DNA of 64,000 bases from JBGSTR01 sp963707135 (GTDB taxonomy: Bacteria > Pseudomonadota > Gammaproteobacteria > Chromatiales > Chromatiaceae). Positions within the stretch are counted from its first letter, which is position 1. Every line of letters starts with the position of its first letter. Location: contig CAVPOY010000020.1 in NCBI GenBank assembly GCA_963707135.1, forward strand, positions 1-64,000, given 5' to 3'. A program made the translations under genes and the position numbers. Positions 43,109 through 51,606 of this stretch are shown in pieces. The notes under the pieces are model-generated. The model was given only the letters and a program-made list of their open reading frames with translations. It was not told where the DNA came from and did not search any database.

Positions 43109-44056
43109 CTACCATTGAGTGATTGCGCCGCCAGTGGTCTTCATTTCGTACTCGGGTGTCAGATGGCCCCGGGACTTGTAGCCGAAGCGGTCGCGCTCGA
43201 TGATGCCGTCGTCGGCCTTGTCGCTGCCGACCGACTCGAAGGTGCCCTGATCCACCCGTAGACCCCAGGCTGGCACGCGTTCGATGGCGCCGGACTCCTC
43301 GTTCTCGATCGGAACCTTCAGAATCTTGCCGGTCGGATCGACGGCCTCGACGATGACGTAGAAATTGCGCGCGCCGACGTTCGCGTCCGGAATGCGCCAG
43401 ACGCCCGAGCGCTCGCCCGGACGGTTGACGATCCGGAGGGTGTACTCCTGCTCCAGCGTCGTTCGAATGTCCTCCAGGTGCGCCAGCGCGTCGCGCGCGG
43501 CGTCGGTGTCGTCCTTCTTGAGCGCCGCCTGGCCGAGATTGTAAAAACGCTCCAGGGCCTCACGCGCCTCCTCGGTCTGGGCCAGCTCCACGGCCTGGGT
43601 CCGGAGGTCCGCCAGGTCGTCTGGCAACCTCGCGTTCGGCCCAACGACGGTGAAGTAATTAACCGCTCCTGCCAGGACGCCGACACCGGCGGCGCCGCCG
43701 ACCCATTTGCCCCAGCGCCCGCGGCTGACATAGATCCGGGCCAGTTTGGTGCCGATCGACTCGGGAGGCGGCTTGTAGGTGAAACGTTCCTCCTTGAGCG
43801 CGGCGACCCCCTGCTCGATCACATGGTCGGGCACCTCGATGCCCTGGGCCGCGTAGATCTTGCGCAGTCGCGCCTTCAGGTCGTCCTCGCGGCCGGCCTC
43901 GTCGAGCTCCCTCTTGACCAGGCGCTCTCGCCGGCGAAGCGTGTCCACCACGTCCATCGCGAGCATGACGTCGTCGAGGGGCGGCTTCGACCCGGCCGCC
44001 GCACCCGCGGGGTGAACCCCGACAACTGCCGGGGCCTTGGCAACATCCGCGCTCAT
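43109..44056 (-). CDS. DUF6384-like membrane-anchored protein (operon gene 2)
   Basis: The 315-residue protein begins with a disordered Pro/Ala stretch. A conserved helical part follows (PPLDDVMLAMDVVDTLRRRERLVKRELDE, then LRKIYAAQGIEVPDHVIEQGVAAL). Next come one membrane span at about 120-140 (KWVGGAAGVGVLAGAVNYFTV) and a largely beta C-terminal domain (VNRPGERSGVWRIPDANVGARNFYVIVEA). The N-terminal part matches my memory of DUF6384, a family without known function; I hold this moderately. ATG at 44056 overlaps the stop of gene 1 (ATGA), so translation is coupled. Confidence 0.7.
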   Translation of the reverse strand: MSADVAKAPAVVGVHPAGAAAGSKPPLDDVMLAMDVVDTLRRRERLVKRELDEAGREDDLKARLRKIYAAQGIEVPDHVIEQGVAALKEERFTYKPPPESIGTKLARIYVSRGRWGKWVGGAAGVGVLAGAVNYFTVVGPNARLPDDLADLRTQAVELAQTEEAREALERFYNLGQAALKKDDTDAARDALAHLEDIRTTLEQEYTLRIVNRPGERSGVWRIPDANVGARNFYVIVEAVDPTGKILKVPIENEESGAIERVPAWGLRVDQGTFESVGSDKADDGIIERDRFGYKSRGHLTPEYEMKTTGGAITQW

Positions 44057-45243
44057 GATCCGGTTTCGAGCACCAGACCCTTGCCCTCGTCGGCCAAACG
44101 CGCCAGCTTGCGCTTTCCGTCCTCGACCGCGTCGCGGATCTCCTCGGCGTTGCGGGTGCTCTGCTTGCGCATCTCCTCGATGATCTCGTGCGACTTGGTC
44201 TGCCAGGTCACCACGGAGTCGACGAGCTTCTTGACCGACTCGGCACGGATGGTCGGGCCGTAACCGGCCTTGACGGCCGCCTCCTGGACCTTGCCGCCGA
44301 TGTCGGCAAGGACCTCCAGCGACTGGCTGACCCCTTCCTTCATCGCCTCGACGGTCTGGGTGCCCTCGTGCAGCCCGAACATGCCGGTGAAGGAGGCCGT
44401 CAGCGCGGTCAGCACCACCTCGTTGGTGCTGAAGAAGCTCACCGCCTGGGCGTAGACCCGCTCCTTGGCGTTGGTGGTCTGCAGCAGCCGCGCCATGACC
44501 ACCTCGGAGGTGTTGTAGCTGACGGTCAGGTTGTCCGAGAGGTCCTTCGCGATCTGGTAGCGCTTCTCCTCGTTCTGCAGAGCGCGCACCCGCTCGTCGC
44601 GGGCCAACTCGAGCTTCGCGCGCTCGGCCGGGTTGTCGCCCGCGTAGGCCTCGACCGCCTTCATCGCCTCGTCGACCCCGGCCTTTGCCGTGTCGAGCTT
44701 ACCCTCGGCGGTCTTCAGCACCTCGAGCGCCAGCACCTCGGACTCCTTCAGCGCCCCGCGGTAGTCCTGATAGGCGTTCAGGATCTTCTGCTCGCGCTGA
44801 ATCTGGTCGTTGGTCGAGGCCGTCACGTCCAGGTAGGTGTCCTTGATCTTGTCGAAGCGGCTGGCGATATCGCCCCGGGTCACCTTCATCCAGACATTAC
44901 CGATGCGCTCGAAGGTGTCGAGCTTCCCGTCCTCGATCTGGTCGACCATGGACTTGGCGTCGTCTCGGATGCTGTTGAAGGCGTTGGTGATCTCCTCGTA
45001 ACGCTCGCCGATCTCCATCGCCTGGACCTGCTCGCGAACAATGTCGTTGAACAGCGAGGCCTGGTTCAGCGTGCGGGCGATCGCCGCGATCCGCCCCTCG
45101 TCGAGGTCCGAAATCTGGTTCAGCAGGGCGATGATGGGCTCCACCTGATTGTCGTCGCCGGCGGGGACCAGCCCCAGGTCGTGCAGGCTATTCATCGCCT
45201 TGTCCAGATACTTCATGGGGGTCGCCGTTATGGTCGTAGTCAT
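44053..45243 (-). CDS. TelA-like coiled-coil protein (operon gene 1)
   Basis: ATG at 45243 follows GGAGGA. The 396-residue soluble helical protein (TTTITATPMKYLDKAMNSLHD...) has a C-terminal half with the pattern of the TelA/tellurite-toxic-anion family. That half contains NTSEVVMARLLQTTNAKERVYAQAVSFFSTNEVVLTALTASFTGMF and AMKEGVSQSLEVLADIGG. The family has a poorly understood link to resistance to toxic anions, membrane stress and antibiotics. The match is by overall layout, not a strict motif. The gene heads the operon, divergent from trpB2 across 245 bp. Confidence 0.7.
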   Translation of the reverse strand: MTTTITATPMKYLDKAMNSLHDLGLVPAGDDNQVEPIIALLNQISDLDEGRIAAIARTLNQASLFNDIVREQVQAMEIGERYEEITNAFNSIRDDAKSMVDQIEDGKLDTFERIGNVWMKVTRGDIASRFDKIKDTYLDVTASTNDQIQREQKILNAYQDYRGALKESEVLALEVLKTAEGKLDTAKAGVDEAMKAVEAYAGDNPAERAKLELARDERVRALQNEEKRYQIAKDLSDNLTVSYNTSEVVMARLLQTTNAKERVYAQAVSFFSTNEVVLTALTASFTGMFGLHEGTQTVEAMKEGVSQSLEVLADIGGKVQEAAVKAGYGPTIRAESVKKLVDSVVTWQTKSHEIIEEMRKQSTRNAEEIRDAVEDGKRKLARLADEGKGLVLETGS

Positions 45244-45488
45244 GATTCCTCCGGCCTCGGGGTGGGCTTTCTCGTTGGTGTTGCTGTTCTGGCGTCCCCG
45301 AAACGCCGCCTCACGCGGCTCGGTTAACGCCCAAAGTGTGTTTAATAAGTGATGACGATCCGGGATACAAGCCCGGCCGCGAAACTGGCAAACTTGGCGG
45401 ACCATAATCCGGGCCGGCGCGAAACCCACTCCTGCGCCGGCGCCACCGTCCGACCCATCAACCAAACGAAGAGCCCCGGGGAGAAGCC

Positions 45489-46852
45489 ATGAGCGACGCG
45501 GTCAAGTTCCTGCTGGACGAGCAGCACCTGCCACGAGACTGGTACAACATCAACGCGGACCTGCCCGAACCGCTGCCACCGGTGCTGCACCCCGGCACCA
45601 AGCAGCCGATCACCCCCGACGACCTGGCGGTCATCTTCCCGCGCGCCGTGATCGAGCAGGAGATGAGCCCGGACCGCGAGATCGAGATCCCCGAGCCGGT
45701 GCGCGACGTCTACCGGCAGTGGCGGCCCTCCCCCCTGTTCCGCGCGCGGCGGCTGGAGAAGGCGCTGGATACCCCGGCGAAGATCTACTACAAGTACGAG
45801 GGCGTCAGCCCCGCCGGCAGCCACAAGCCCAACACCGCCATCGCCCAGGCTTTCTACAACAAACAGGAAGGCGTCAAGCGCATCACCACCGAGACCGGGG
45901 CCGGCCAGTGGGGCTCGTCCCTGGCGCTGGCCGGCTCGTTCTTCGGACTCGAGATCGTCGTCTACATGGTCAAGGTGAGCTACCAGCAGAAGCCCTACCG
46001 CCGGGCCTTCATGGAGACCTTCGGCGCCCAGTGCATCGCCAGCCCGTCCGATACCACCGAGTCCGGCCGCGCGATCCTCGCCGAGCACCCGGACAGCACC
46101 GGCAGCCTCGGCATCGCCATCAGCGAGGCGGTCGAGATGGCCGCGCAGCGCGACGACACCAAGTACGCGCTCGGCAGCGTGCTGAACCACGTGCTGCTGC
46201 ACCAGACCGTGATCGGCCTGGAGGCCCAGAAGCAGATGGAGATGGCCGGCGACTATCCGGACATGGTCATCGGCTGCACCGGCGGCGGCAGCAACTTCGC
46301 CGGCATTGCCTTCCCGTTCCTCGGCGAACAGCTTGCGCGGACGGCAAGAGCACCCGCTTCGTCGCGGTCGAGCCGTCGGCCTGCCCGACCCTGACCAAGG
46401 GCCTGTTCGCCTACGACTTCGGCGACACCGGCCACCTGACCCCGCTGGTCAAGATGTACACCCTGGGCTCCAGCTTCGTGCCGCCGGGCTTCCACGCCGG
46501 CGGTCTGCGCTACCACGGCATGGCCCCGCAGATCAGCCACCTGGCCGCGCTCGGCTACATCGAGCCGCGCTCCTACAATCAGCTCGAGTGTTTCGCGGCG
46601 GGCGTCCAGTTCGCCAAGGCCGAGGGCATCATCCCCGCCCCGGAGGCCAACCACGCGGTCAAGGCCGCGATCCACGAGGCGGAGAAGTGCCGCGAATCGG
46701 GCGAGGCCAAGACCATCCTGTTCAACCTCTGCGGCCACGGCCACTTCGACATGCAGGCCTACACCGACTACCTCGGCGGCAAGCTCAAGGACCTGGAGTA
46801 CGACGAGTCCGAGGTCGCCATGGCCCTGGCCGGGCTGCCTTCGGTCGCCTGA
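45489..46852 (+). pseudogene. trpB2: Tryptophan synthase beta-type protein (TrpB2), frameshifted
   Basis: ATG at 45489 follows GGGGAG. The sequence is a TrpB2-type enzyme with SPAGSHKPNTAIAQAFYNK (the PLP-binding Lys in GSHKPN), ETGAGQWGSSLA, the PLP-phosphate loop GCTGGGSNFAGIAFPF and HGHFDMQAYTDYL near the C-terminus. The frame breaks at about 46335: QLARTARAPA in one frame, QL..DGKSTRFVAVEPSACPTL in the next, consistent with loss of one G from a run (cgcggacggcaag). Repaired, it would have about 454 residues, the normal TrpB2 length. TrpB2 proteins often act on free indole or serve as stand-alone enzymes; no trpA is near. Confidence 0.85.
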
Positions 46853-46865
46853 GCATTTAGGCGCC

Positions 46866-46899
46866 GGAGATCGCGGCAGCACCAACCGCCGCGATCTCC
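46866..46899 (+). terminator. Strong hairpin after trpB2
   Basis: GGAGATCGCGGC (46866-46877), a 10-nt loop, GCCGCGATCTCC (46888-46899), 14 bp after the trpB2 stop. No U-tract follows, so it is terminator-like only. Confidence 0.5.
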
Positions 46900-46936
46900 C
46901 GGAGCCCGCATAATCCAGCGTCGGGATCCAAGCCCG

Positions 46937-47923
46937 ATGAGATTCGGCATAGTTGGCTGCGGCCGTCACGGCGAGCGCTACCTGCGCCACCTCGCGCGAG
47001 GGGACGTCGCGGGCGCGTCGGCCGTGGCCATCTGGCGGCGCGACCGCCCGAGCGCGGTGGAGTTGGCCGCGCGCTACCGGGTTCACGCCCACGAGGACTG
47101 GGAGCAGCTGTGCGCCGATCCGGAAGTCGACGCCGTCATCGTCGCCACGCCGCCGGGCGCCCATGCCCGACCGATCCGGGCCGCGGTGGCGGCCGGAAAG
47201 CCTGTCCTCACCGAAAAGCCGCTGACCGCGACCTTCGGCGAGGCGCTGGCGCTCGCAAACAGCCTGCCGGATGGGGCCCGGGTCATGGTGGCGCAGACAC
47301 TACGCTTCGCGCCGGCGCTGCGGGATGCTCGCGCGCGGCTCCCGGATCTCGGCGAGGTCCACCGGATACGTATCGCCCAGCGCTTGGAGCCTAATACTAT
47401 CGCCTGGCAGCGCGACCGGGCGCTGGCCGGCGGCGGCTCGGTCACCCTGACAGGGGTCCATGTTTTCGACCTGCTGCGCTGGTTCGCCGGGGGTACGCCG
47501 GACCGGGTCAGCGCGCTGACCCGCACCTTGCTCGGGCACCCGTTCGAGAACCTGTTCGAGGCCCGCTTCGAATTCCGGGACCGGCCGCTGCTGGCCTCCT
47601 GCGAGGTCTGCAAGTTCTCGCCGAGCCGCAGCGCGTTGCTGGAACTGGTCGGGACGCGGGGACAGCTTTGGGTGGACTACCTCGCGGGCCGCGTAGAATG
47701 GCTCGACGGCAGCGGTCGGTGCCTGGTCGTGGACCACGGCGACCGGCCGACGATCCCGCCGGCACTCGACGCCTTCCGGCGCTGGGTGTTGGACGGGACT
47801 GCCTGCCCGGTGCCGATCACCGAAGGCATCGAGACCCTGCGCATGGCCGACGCCTGCTACCGCTCGGCCGAGAATGACCGCGCTGTTCCGATCGACACAG
47901 ACGAACGCTTTACGCCGCCGTAG
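46937..47923 (+). CDS. Gfo/Idh/MocA-family oxidoreductase
   Basis: The 328-residue protein has an N-terminal Rossmann fold (MRFGIVGCGRHGERYLRHLA), the family motif VIVATPPGAHARPIRAAVAAGKPVLTEKPL with the Lys of EKP, and a C-terminal alpha/beta substrate domain containing GGSVTLTGVHVFDLLRWFAGG. These enzymes oxidise or reduce sugars, inositols or other hydroxy compounds with NAD(P). The substrate is not evident; no sugar operon surrounds it. It lies on the same strand as trpB2 but separated by a hairpin. Confidence 0.88.
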   Translation: MRFGIVGCGRHGERYLRHLARGDVAGASAVAIWRRDRPSAVELAARYRVHAHEDWEQLCADPEVDAVIVATPPGAHARPIRAAVAAGKPVLTEKPLTATFGEALALANSLPDGARVMVAQTLRFAPALRDARARLPDLGEVHRIRIAQRLEPNTIAWQRDRALAGGGSVTLTGVHVFDLLRWFAGGTPDRVSALTRTLLGHPFENLFEARFEFRDRPLLASCEVCKFSPSRSALLELVGTRGQLWVDYLAGRVEWLDGSGRCLVVDHGDRPTIPPALDAFRRWVLDGTACPVPITEGIETLRMADACYRSAENDRAVPIDTDERFTPP

Positions 47924-47966
47924 CTCAGGCCGGCATGGGCTCGTACAAGGGGAGCTGTAGATTGGG

Positions 47967-48191
47967 TCAAGGAGCCATGGACGGATCCGGGACACATACC
48001 CTGTAGGTCGTCTGGTCCATGTTAAGGGTGAACAGGTCGACGAGCCCGAGCTCGGCGATGTTGGTGCTCGCCCTTGCGATGTGCCAGAGACCCAGGCCCT
48101 TGATCCGGCGGATCTCGCGGTCGCCGAGCGGGTGCTCGCTCAGATCGTCGCGGAGGCGCTCCACCAGACTGGCGGTCAAGAAGATGGTCAC
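47967..48191 (-). CDS. Small hypothetical protein (74 aa)
   Basis: A GTG at 48191 behind an AGGGG site opens a 74-codon frame (TIFLTASLVERLRDDLSEHPLGDREIRRIKGLGLWHIARASTN...). The protein is soluble and has no recognised motif. It may be an unknown small protein or a fragment of a larger lost gene. Base composition here starts to be lower in GC than in the flanking genes. Confidence 0.3.
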   Translation of the reverse strand: MTIFLTASLVERLRDDLSEHPLGDREIRRIKGLGLWHIARASTNIAELGLVDLFTLNMDQTTYRVCVPDPSMAP

Positions 48192-48474
48192 GTCGCGGTC
48201 CCCTGCCCCGCCGTTTGCGTTTGACTACGGCGGCACGCCGTGTCGAATGGCTACTGGAGCGGCAGTTCTTCCAGCATTCGGAGAAAGTCTATCCGGCGAA
48301 CGATCGAAATGCCGACCGGTCCGCCTCGGGCGGATGCCCGCGGGGCGATCCGCCAACGTGCTAGGAACCGGAACGGCGAAACGCGCTGTAAGAAGTCCGA
48401 GTGTCCATAGGACGTATTATCTCCGGACTTCCTGGTGGAACCTCTTGGGAATTCCGCCCTACGTACCGAGCAAC

Positions 48475-48840
48475 TCAACCAAGAGGCAATGTGCGAACTC
48501 TTGCGCCGCGGGCGTCGAGCGTCAGGATCGCACCCCCCATAAGCCGATCCGAGTATTGATGAAGCATGCTCAGCAGCATCGGACCCAACGTTGCCGGGGC
48601 GAGATCCTGTGCACGGATCTGAATTACGCTCGGCCCTTCAGCACGTGTTGCGGCCAGTATCGCACTGAAATCCAGGTCATTCGTCAGGACACAATACCGC
48701 TGCTCCTTAGCCCAAGCCATGATCTCGACATCGGGCGCCTTGATCTCTCCAATGTCAAACCAATGGGCCGTCTCCCATCCCTCTGCTTTCAGCACATCGA
48801 CCCACGCCGGTGAAAGATTCATGTCGAGGAGGAGCTTCAT
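48475..48840 (-). CDS. DUF5615 PIN-like toxin-family protein
   Basis: The protein starts MKLLLDMNLSPAWVDVLKAEGWETAHWFDIGEIKAPDVEIMAWAKEQRYCVLTNDLDFSAILAATRA, the DUF5615 pattern: an N-terminal D-N/M-N-L-S acidic motif, then D-E-I and TNDLDF acidic residues of the PIN-like nuclease active site. ATG at 48840 overlaps the upstream DUF433 gene's stop by ATGA. The pair is a known toxin-antitoxin arrangement; this member is the likely RNase toxin. Confidence 0.85.
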   Translation of the reverse strand: MKLLLDMNLSPAWVDVLKAEGWETAHWFDIGEIKAPDVEIMAWAKEQRYCVLTNDLDFSAILAATRAEGPSVIQIRAQDLAPATLGPMLLSMLHQYSDRLMGGAILTLDARGARVRTLPLG

Positions 48841-49073
48841 TGCTGGCCAATAGCCGCTTCCACCTCTTCGGAACGCCAAGCTGCGTAGCTGAGCGCCTGG
48901 TTAATGTCATCGGGTTCAAGATAGGGATAGAGCCGTAGGACATCGGACCTATCGTGGCCGCTCGCGATCATGCCCACAATCATGCCGACGGTTACTCGCA
49001 TTCCTCTGATGCAGGGCTTCCCGCCCATGACAGCGGAATCGAAGGTGATTCTATCGAGCTGCCCCAGTTCCAC
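48837..49073 (-). CDS. DUF433 antitoxin-family protein
   Basis: The 78-residue protein carries the DUF433 signature: RITFDSAVMGGKPCIRGMRVTVGMIVGMIASGHDRSDVLRLYPYLEPDDINQALSYAAW, a winged-helix-like DNA-binding fold. GTG at 49073 starts it. It forms the first gene of the pair with the DUF5615 toxin. Expression control by autorepression is typical of such antitoxins. Confidence 0.85.
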   Translation of the reverse strand: MELGQLDRITFDSAVMGGKPCIRGMRVTVGMIVGMIASGHDRSDVLRLYPYLEPDDINQALSYAAWRSEEVEAAIGQQ

Positions 49074-49405
49074 GTGTAAATGCCCTCAGGCTCGTGACGG
49101 TTCGGCAATTGACGGATGCTAACATCCGACTTTTCGCCATACAAAAGGACGAGGCTGGTTGCCGCGCGCAAGTATCTTGCAGCCGGCGCAGAAGCACCGC
49201 ACTTTCCGAGGGAGACATTTCCATCCCCTCGCAGAAGACGAGGCAGCGCTCGGCAGGTATGTCAGGCATAGGGCCATTCGGTTCCGCCCACCTTTTGGCC
49301 CCTAGAGCAAGGAGATCGGGACCCGCTACCCCTCGGCCGCGGAAGGTTGCCCGGTCCCGTTCACGATCTCCAGCTCAACGACCACTGTAACGCCCTAGCT
49401 CAGGA
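49074..49405. other. Gap upstream of the toxin-antitoxin pair
   Basis: About 330 bp between the DUF433 gene and the Cys-rich exported protein. I see no gene here. GC content is lower than the window average and the strand arrangement (both neighbours on minus) means it should carry the promoter of the toxin-antitoxin pair. Confidence 0.4.
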
Positions 49406-50155
49406 TCAGGGGCAGGGAGCGAAGAACTGATTGGTCATCGCCTCCCGGCACTGGACGCCGGACGGCGTGACCGTCAGCGGGTCCCGGTAGCTCTGCTGCT
49501 CCTCGGCCTCCATCCGCAGGAGCTGGCGCGCCGGATCGCAGGCGGACGAGCCAGAGCACCGATCGTCGACGCCGCAAACCCGCTCGACCAACCGTCGGCA
49601 GGGCGTATCGACCGCGGCTCGGGCGCCGGAGGCGCAGGGCGGGTAGTCGGCGCTCGCAGACGCCGCGTCGCATTCGGCACTCACCGGGGTCGACGGCCGC
49701 TGACCCGCCTCCAGCGGCGCCCGGCGCTGGGCGTCCCGCTCGCTATTCAGCAGACGGCGGGCGTTGAGACAAGCGGTGCTGTTCGCGCAGGCGTTGTCGT
49801 ACCCGCAGGTCTGCCTCACCAGCCGTTCGCAGGGCTTACCGGCAAGCTCGTCCCGCACCGGCACTCTCCCGTCCCAGGTCTGGAGCATCTGCTCGGTCGG
49901 GACCGCGGTCCCGTCGCGGATGATGACCACCGACCCGTCTTCCAGGCGGTGCGTGCCGTCCCACATCGGCATCGATCGGCCGCCGTCGACACGCGTCGCA
50001 CGATGGGTCTCCGGGTCGACCTGGATCTCGCCGCCACCCGGCAGCGATCCCGTCCAGGCCTGGCCCGCGACCGCGGCCTGACAGAGGGGAACGCATAGAA
50101 CCAGGGTTCGGCCGATGGCACGGAAAGGGGGGCTAGGACATGAGTTACGGGCCAT
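49406..50155 (-). CDS. Exported Cys-rich protein with a duplicated motif
   Basis: ATG at 50155 follows GGAGC and opens a signal peptide (MARNSCPSPPFRAIGRTLVLCVPLCQAAVAG). The 249-residue protein then has a PqqB/SH3-like stretch (LEDGSVVIIRDGTAVPT). Two copies of a ~38-residue cysteine motif follow: PCERLVRQTCGYDNACANSTACLNARRLLNSE and PCRRLVERVCGVDDRCSGSSACDPARQLLRME. Each copy has four cysteines, so disulfides in the periplasm are likely. The family is not one I can name. Confidence 0.75.
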   Translation of the reverse strand: MARNSCPSPPFRAIGRTLVLCVPLCQAAVAGQAWTGSLPGGGEIQVDPETHRATRVDGGRSMPMWDGTHRLEDGSVVIIRDGTAVPTEQMLQTWDGRVPVRDELAGKPCERLVRQTCGYDNACANSTACLNARRLLNSERDAQRRAPLEAGQRPSTPVSAECDAASASADYPPCASGARAAVDTPCRRLVERVCGVDDRCSGSSACDPARQLLRMEAEEQQSYRDPLTVTPSGVQCREAMTNQFFAPCP

Positions 50156-50221
50156 GTTGAAAGGCTCCATTGGCAGCGGTGCCGACAGACCTAAGCATAT
50201 CAATCCACCGACCGATTTGGG

Positions 50222-51520
50222 CTAGGTCGAGTGCCCCTCGCCGATCCGGTTCTCGAGCACCGTGGACAAGAGCAGGCTCGCCAGAACGAAGGCGAGAAAC
50301 AGGAAGAAGCCGGGCTCCAGCGAGGTCCCGTTCGTGGTCAGCACCTCCACCGCACCGCCGGGCTTACTGAGATTGCCGAGCTGACTCGAGATCAGCCCGC
50401 TGAAGCCGATGTAGGCCATGAAGATGGCGATCACCAGCACATCCGCCATGGACCACTTGCCGGACTTCAGGGCGAAGAAATGCACGGGGCGCGAATGCCT
50501 CATCCCGCGAAAATCGTAGTAGTAGAGGTAGGTCGCGACGACCTTCAGGGCCGGGAACACCAGGCTGAACAGCGTGATCAGGAAGGCCACCAGCCACATA
50601 TCGGGGGCGCCGGTCTCGACCAGGATCTGCACCACGTCGAACACGCTCTTGGACTGGAAATAGAGCACCTGGTCGGTAAAGGCCACAGGTTCGCCGAGCA
50701 ACTGGAAACTGAGCTCGGTGATCCGGGCCTCGATCTCGATCATCGGCGTCGTAACGCCCCCGGCCAGCAACGTCAGGGTCGCGCCCGTCAGCAGCAGCAG
50801 CTTGGTCTGATCGAAGTCCGGCGTGCCGGTCAGGCATACCAGGAACAGCAGCCCGATCAGCGCGAGCAGACCGGCGAACTGGTAGAGAACGGGGTGGCGG
50901 GCCTCGGCGATCGCCGCCTGCAGCTCGAAGGAGCAGGTCTGGACGTCCGGGCAGCCGTGGTGCACCAGCAGCGCCTCGATTCGGCTCCGATCGGTCTTGG
51001 CGAAGGTCGAATCGGAGGCCTGCTGCAGGAACCCGAGAAGCTGAACCTTCAACTCGCGCTTGGCCTCCGGCTTGCTCAGCTCCTCGAGCACCAGCTCGGC
51101 GTACTGCGGGACCTTCCGGCGCAGTTCGTCGAAATCGACAAACAGGTCCTGGAGCCCCTGCTGCAGCGCACCCTTGATCTGGTCCATCCAGGACCCGCCG
51201 CCCTGAAGGTTGCGGCGCCGCAGGTACTGCTCGACCTCGACGATCAGCGTATCCAGCACCTGCTCGACGGCCCGCTTGATTTGGGGCCGGTTTTCCTCGG
51301 TCAGCTCGAACTCGTTGACGCGCCGTTCGACGATCGTCGAGACGCGTCCGACCCACTGGTCGGCGTCCAGCAACCCGTAGCGGACGTTGTTGACCTCGCC
51401 GAGATCGCTCTTGAGCCCCTTGACCCGGTTGAGGTCGGCGATCAGGTGCCCGACCAGCACCACGGCGCCGCCGAAGATCAGGACGGCGAGTATTCTTCGA
51501 AGGATGACGGCTCCAGACAT
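50222..51520 (-). CDS. PqiA-domain inner-membrane protein
   Basis: The 432-residue protein has an N-terminal span (LRRILAVLIFGGAVVLVGHLI), a ~180-residue helical extracytoplasmic segment, and a C-terminal half with four or more spans resembling PqiA/LetA. That half includes WLVAFLITLFSLVFPALKVVATYLYYY, FALKSGKWSMADVLVIAIFMAYIGFSG and FFLFLAFVLASLLLSTVLE. PqiA/LetA proteins move lipids between membranes with MCE partners; none is seen nearby. The large helical insert after the first span is unusual. Confidence 0.75.
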   Translation of the reverse strand: MSGAVILRRILAVLIFGGAVVLVGHLIADLNRVKGLKSDLGEVNNVRYGLLDADQWVGRVSTIVERRVNEFELTEENRPQIKRAVEQVLDTLIVEVEQYLRRRNLQGGGSWMDQIKGALQQGLQDLFVDFDELRRKVPQYAELVLEELSKPEAKRELKVQLLGFLQQASDSTFAKTDRSRIEALLVHHGCPDVQTCSFELQAAIAEARHPVLYQFAGLLALIGLLFLVCLTGTPDFDQTKLLLLTGATLTLLAGGVTTPMIEIEARITELSFQLLGEPVAFTDQVLYFQSKSVFDVVQILVETGAPDMWLVAFLITLFSLVFPALKVVATYLYYYDFRGMRHSRPVHFFALKSGKWSMADVLVIAIFMAYIGFSGLISSQLGNLSKPGGAVEVLTTNGTSLEPGFFLFLAFVLASLLLSTVLENRIGEGHST

Positions 51521-51606
51521 TCGTTACATCTCGCTGTTCGCAGTGGCAAGCCGTTACCGGCTGGCCGATCGCTCGCGGCTCATCGCTACTGGCTCGTCCC
51601 TGTCGC

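Noticed and set aside
48251..48478. 75-codon minus-strand open frame
   Set aside because: Composition is not protein-like (many Arg/Ser), no ribosome site, and it lies downstream of the toxin gene without support.
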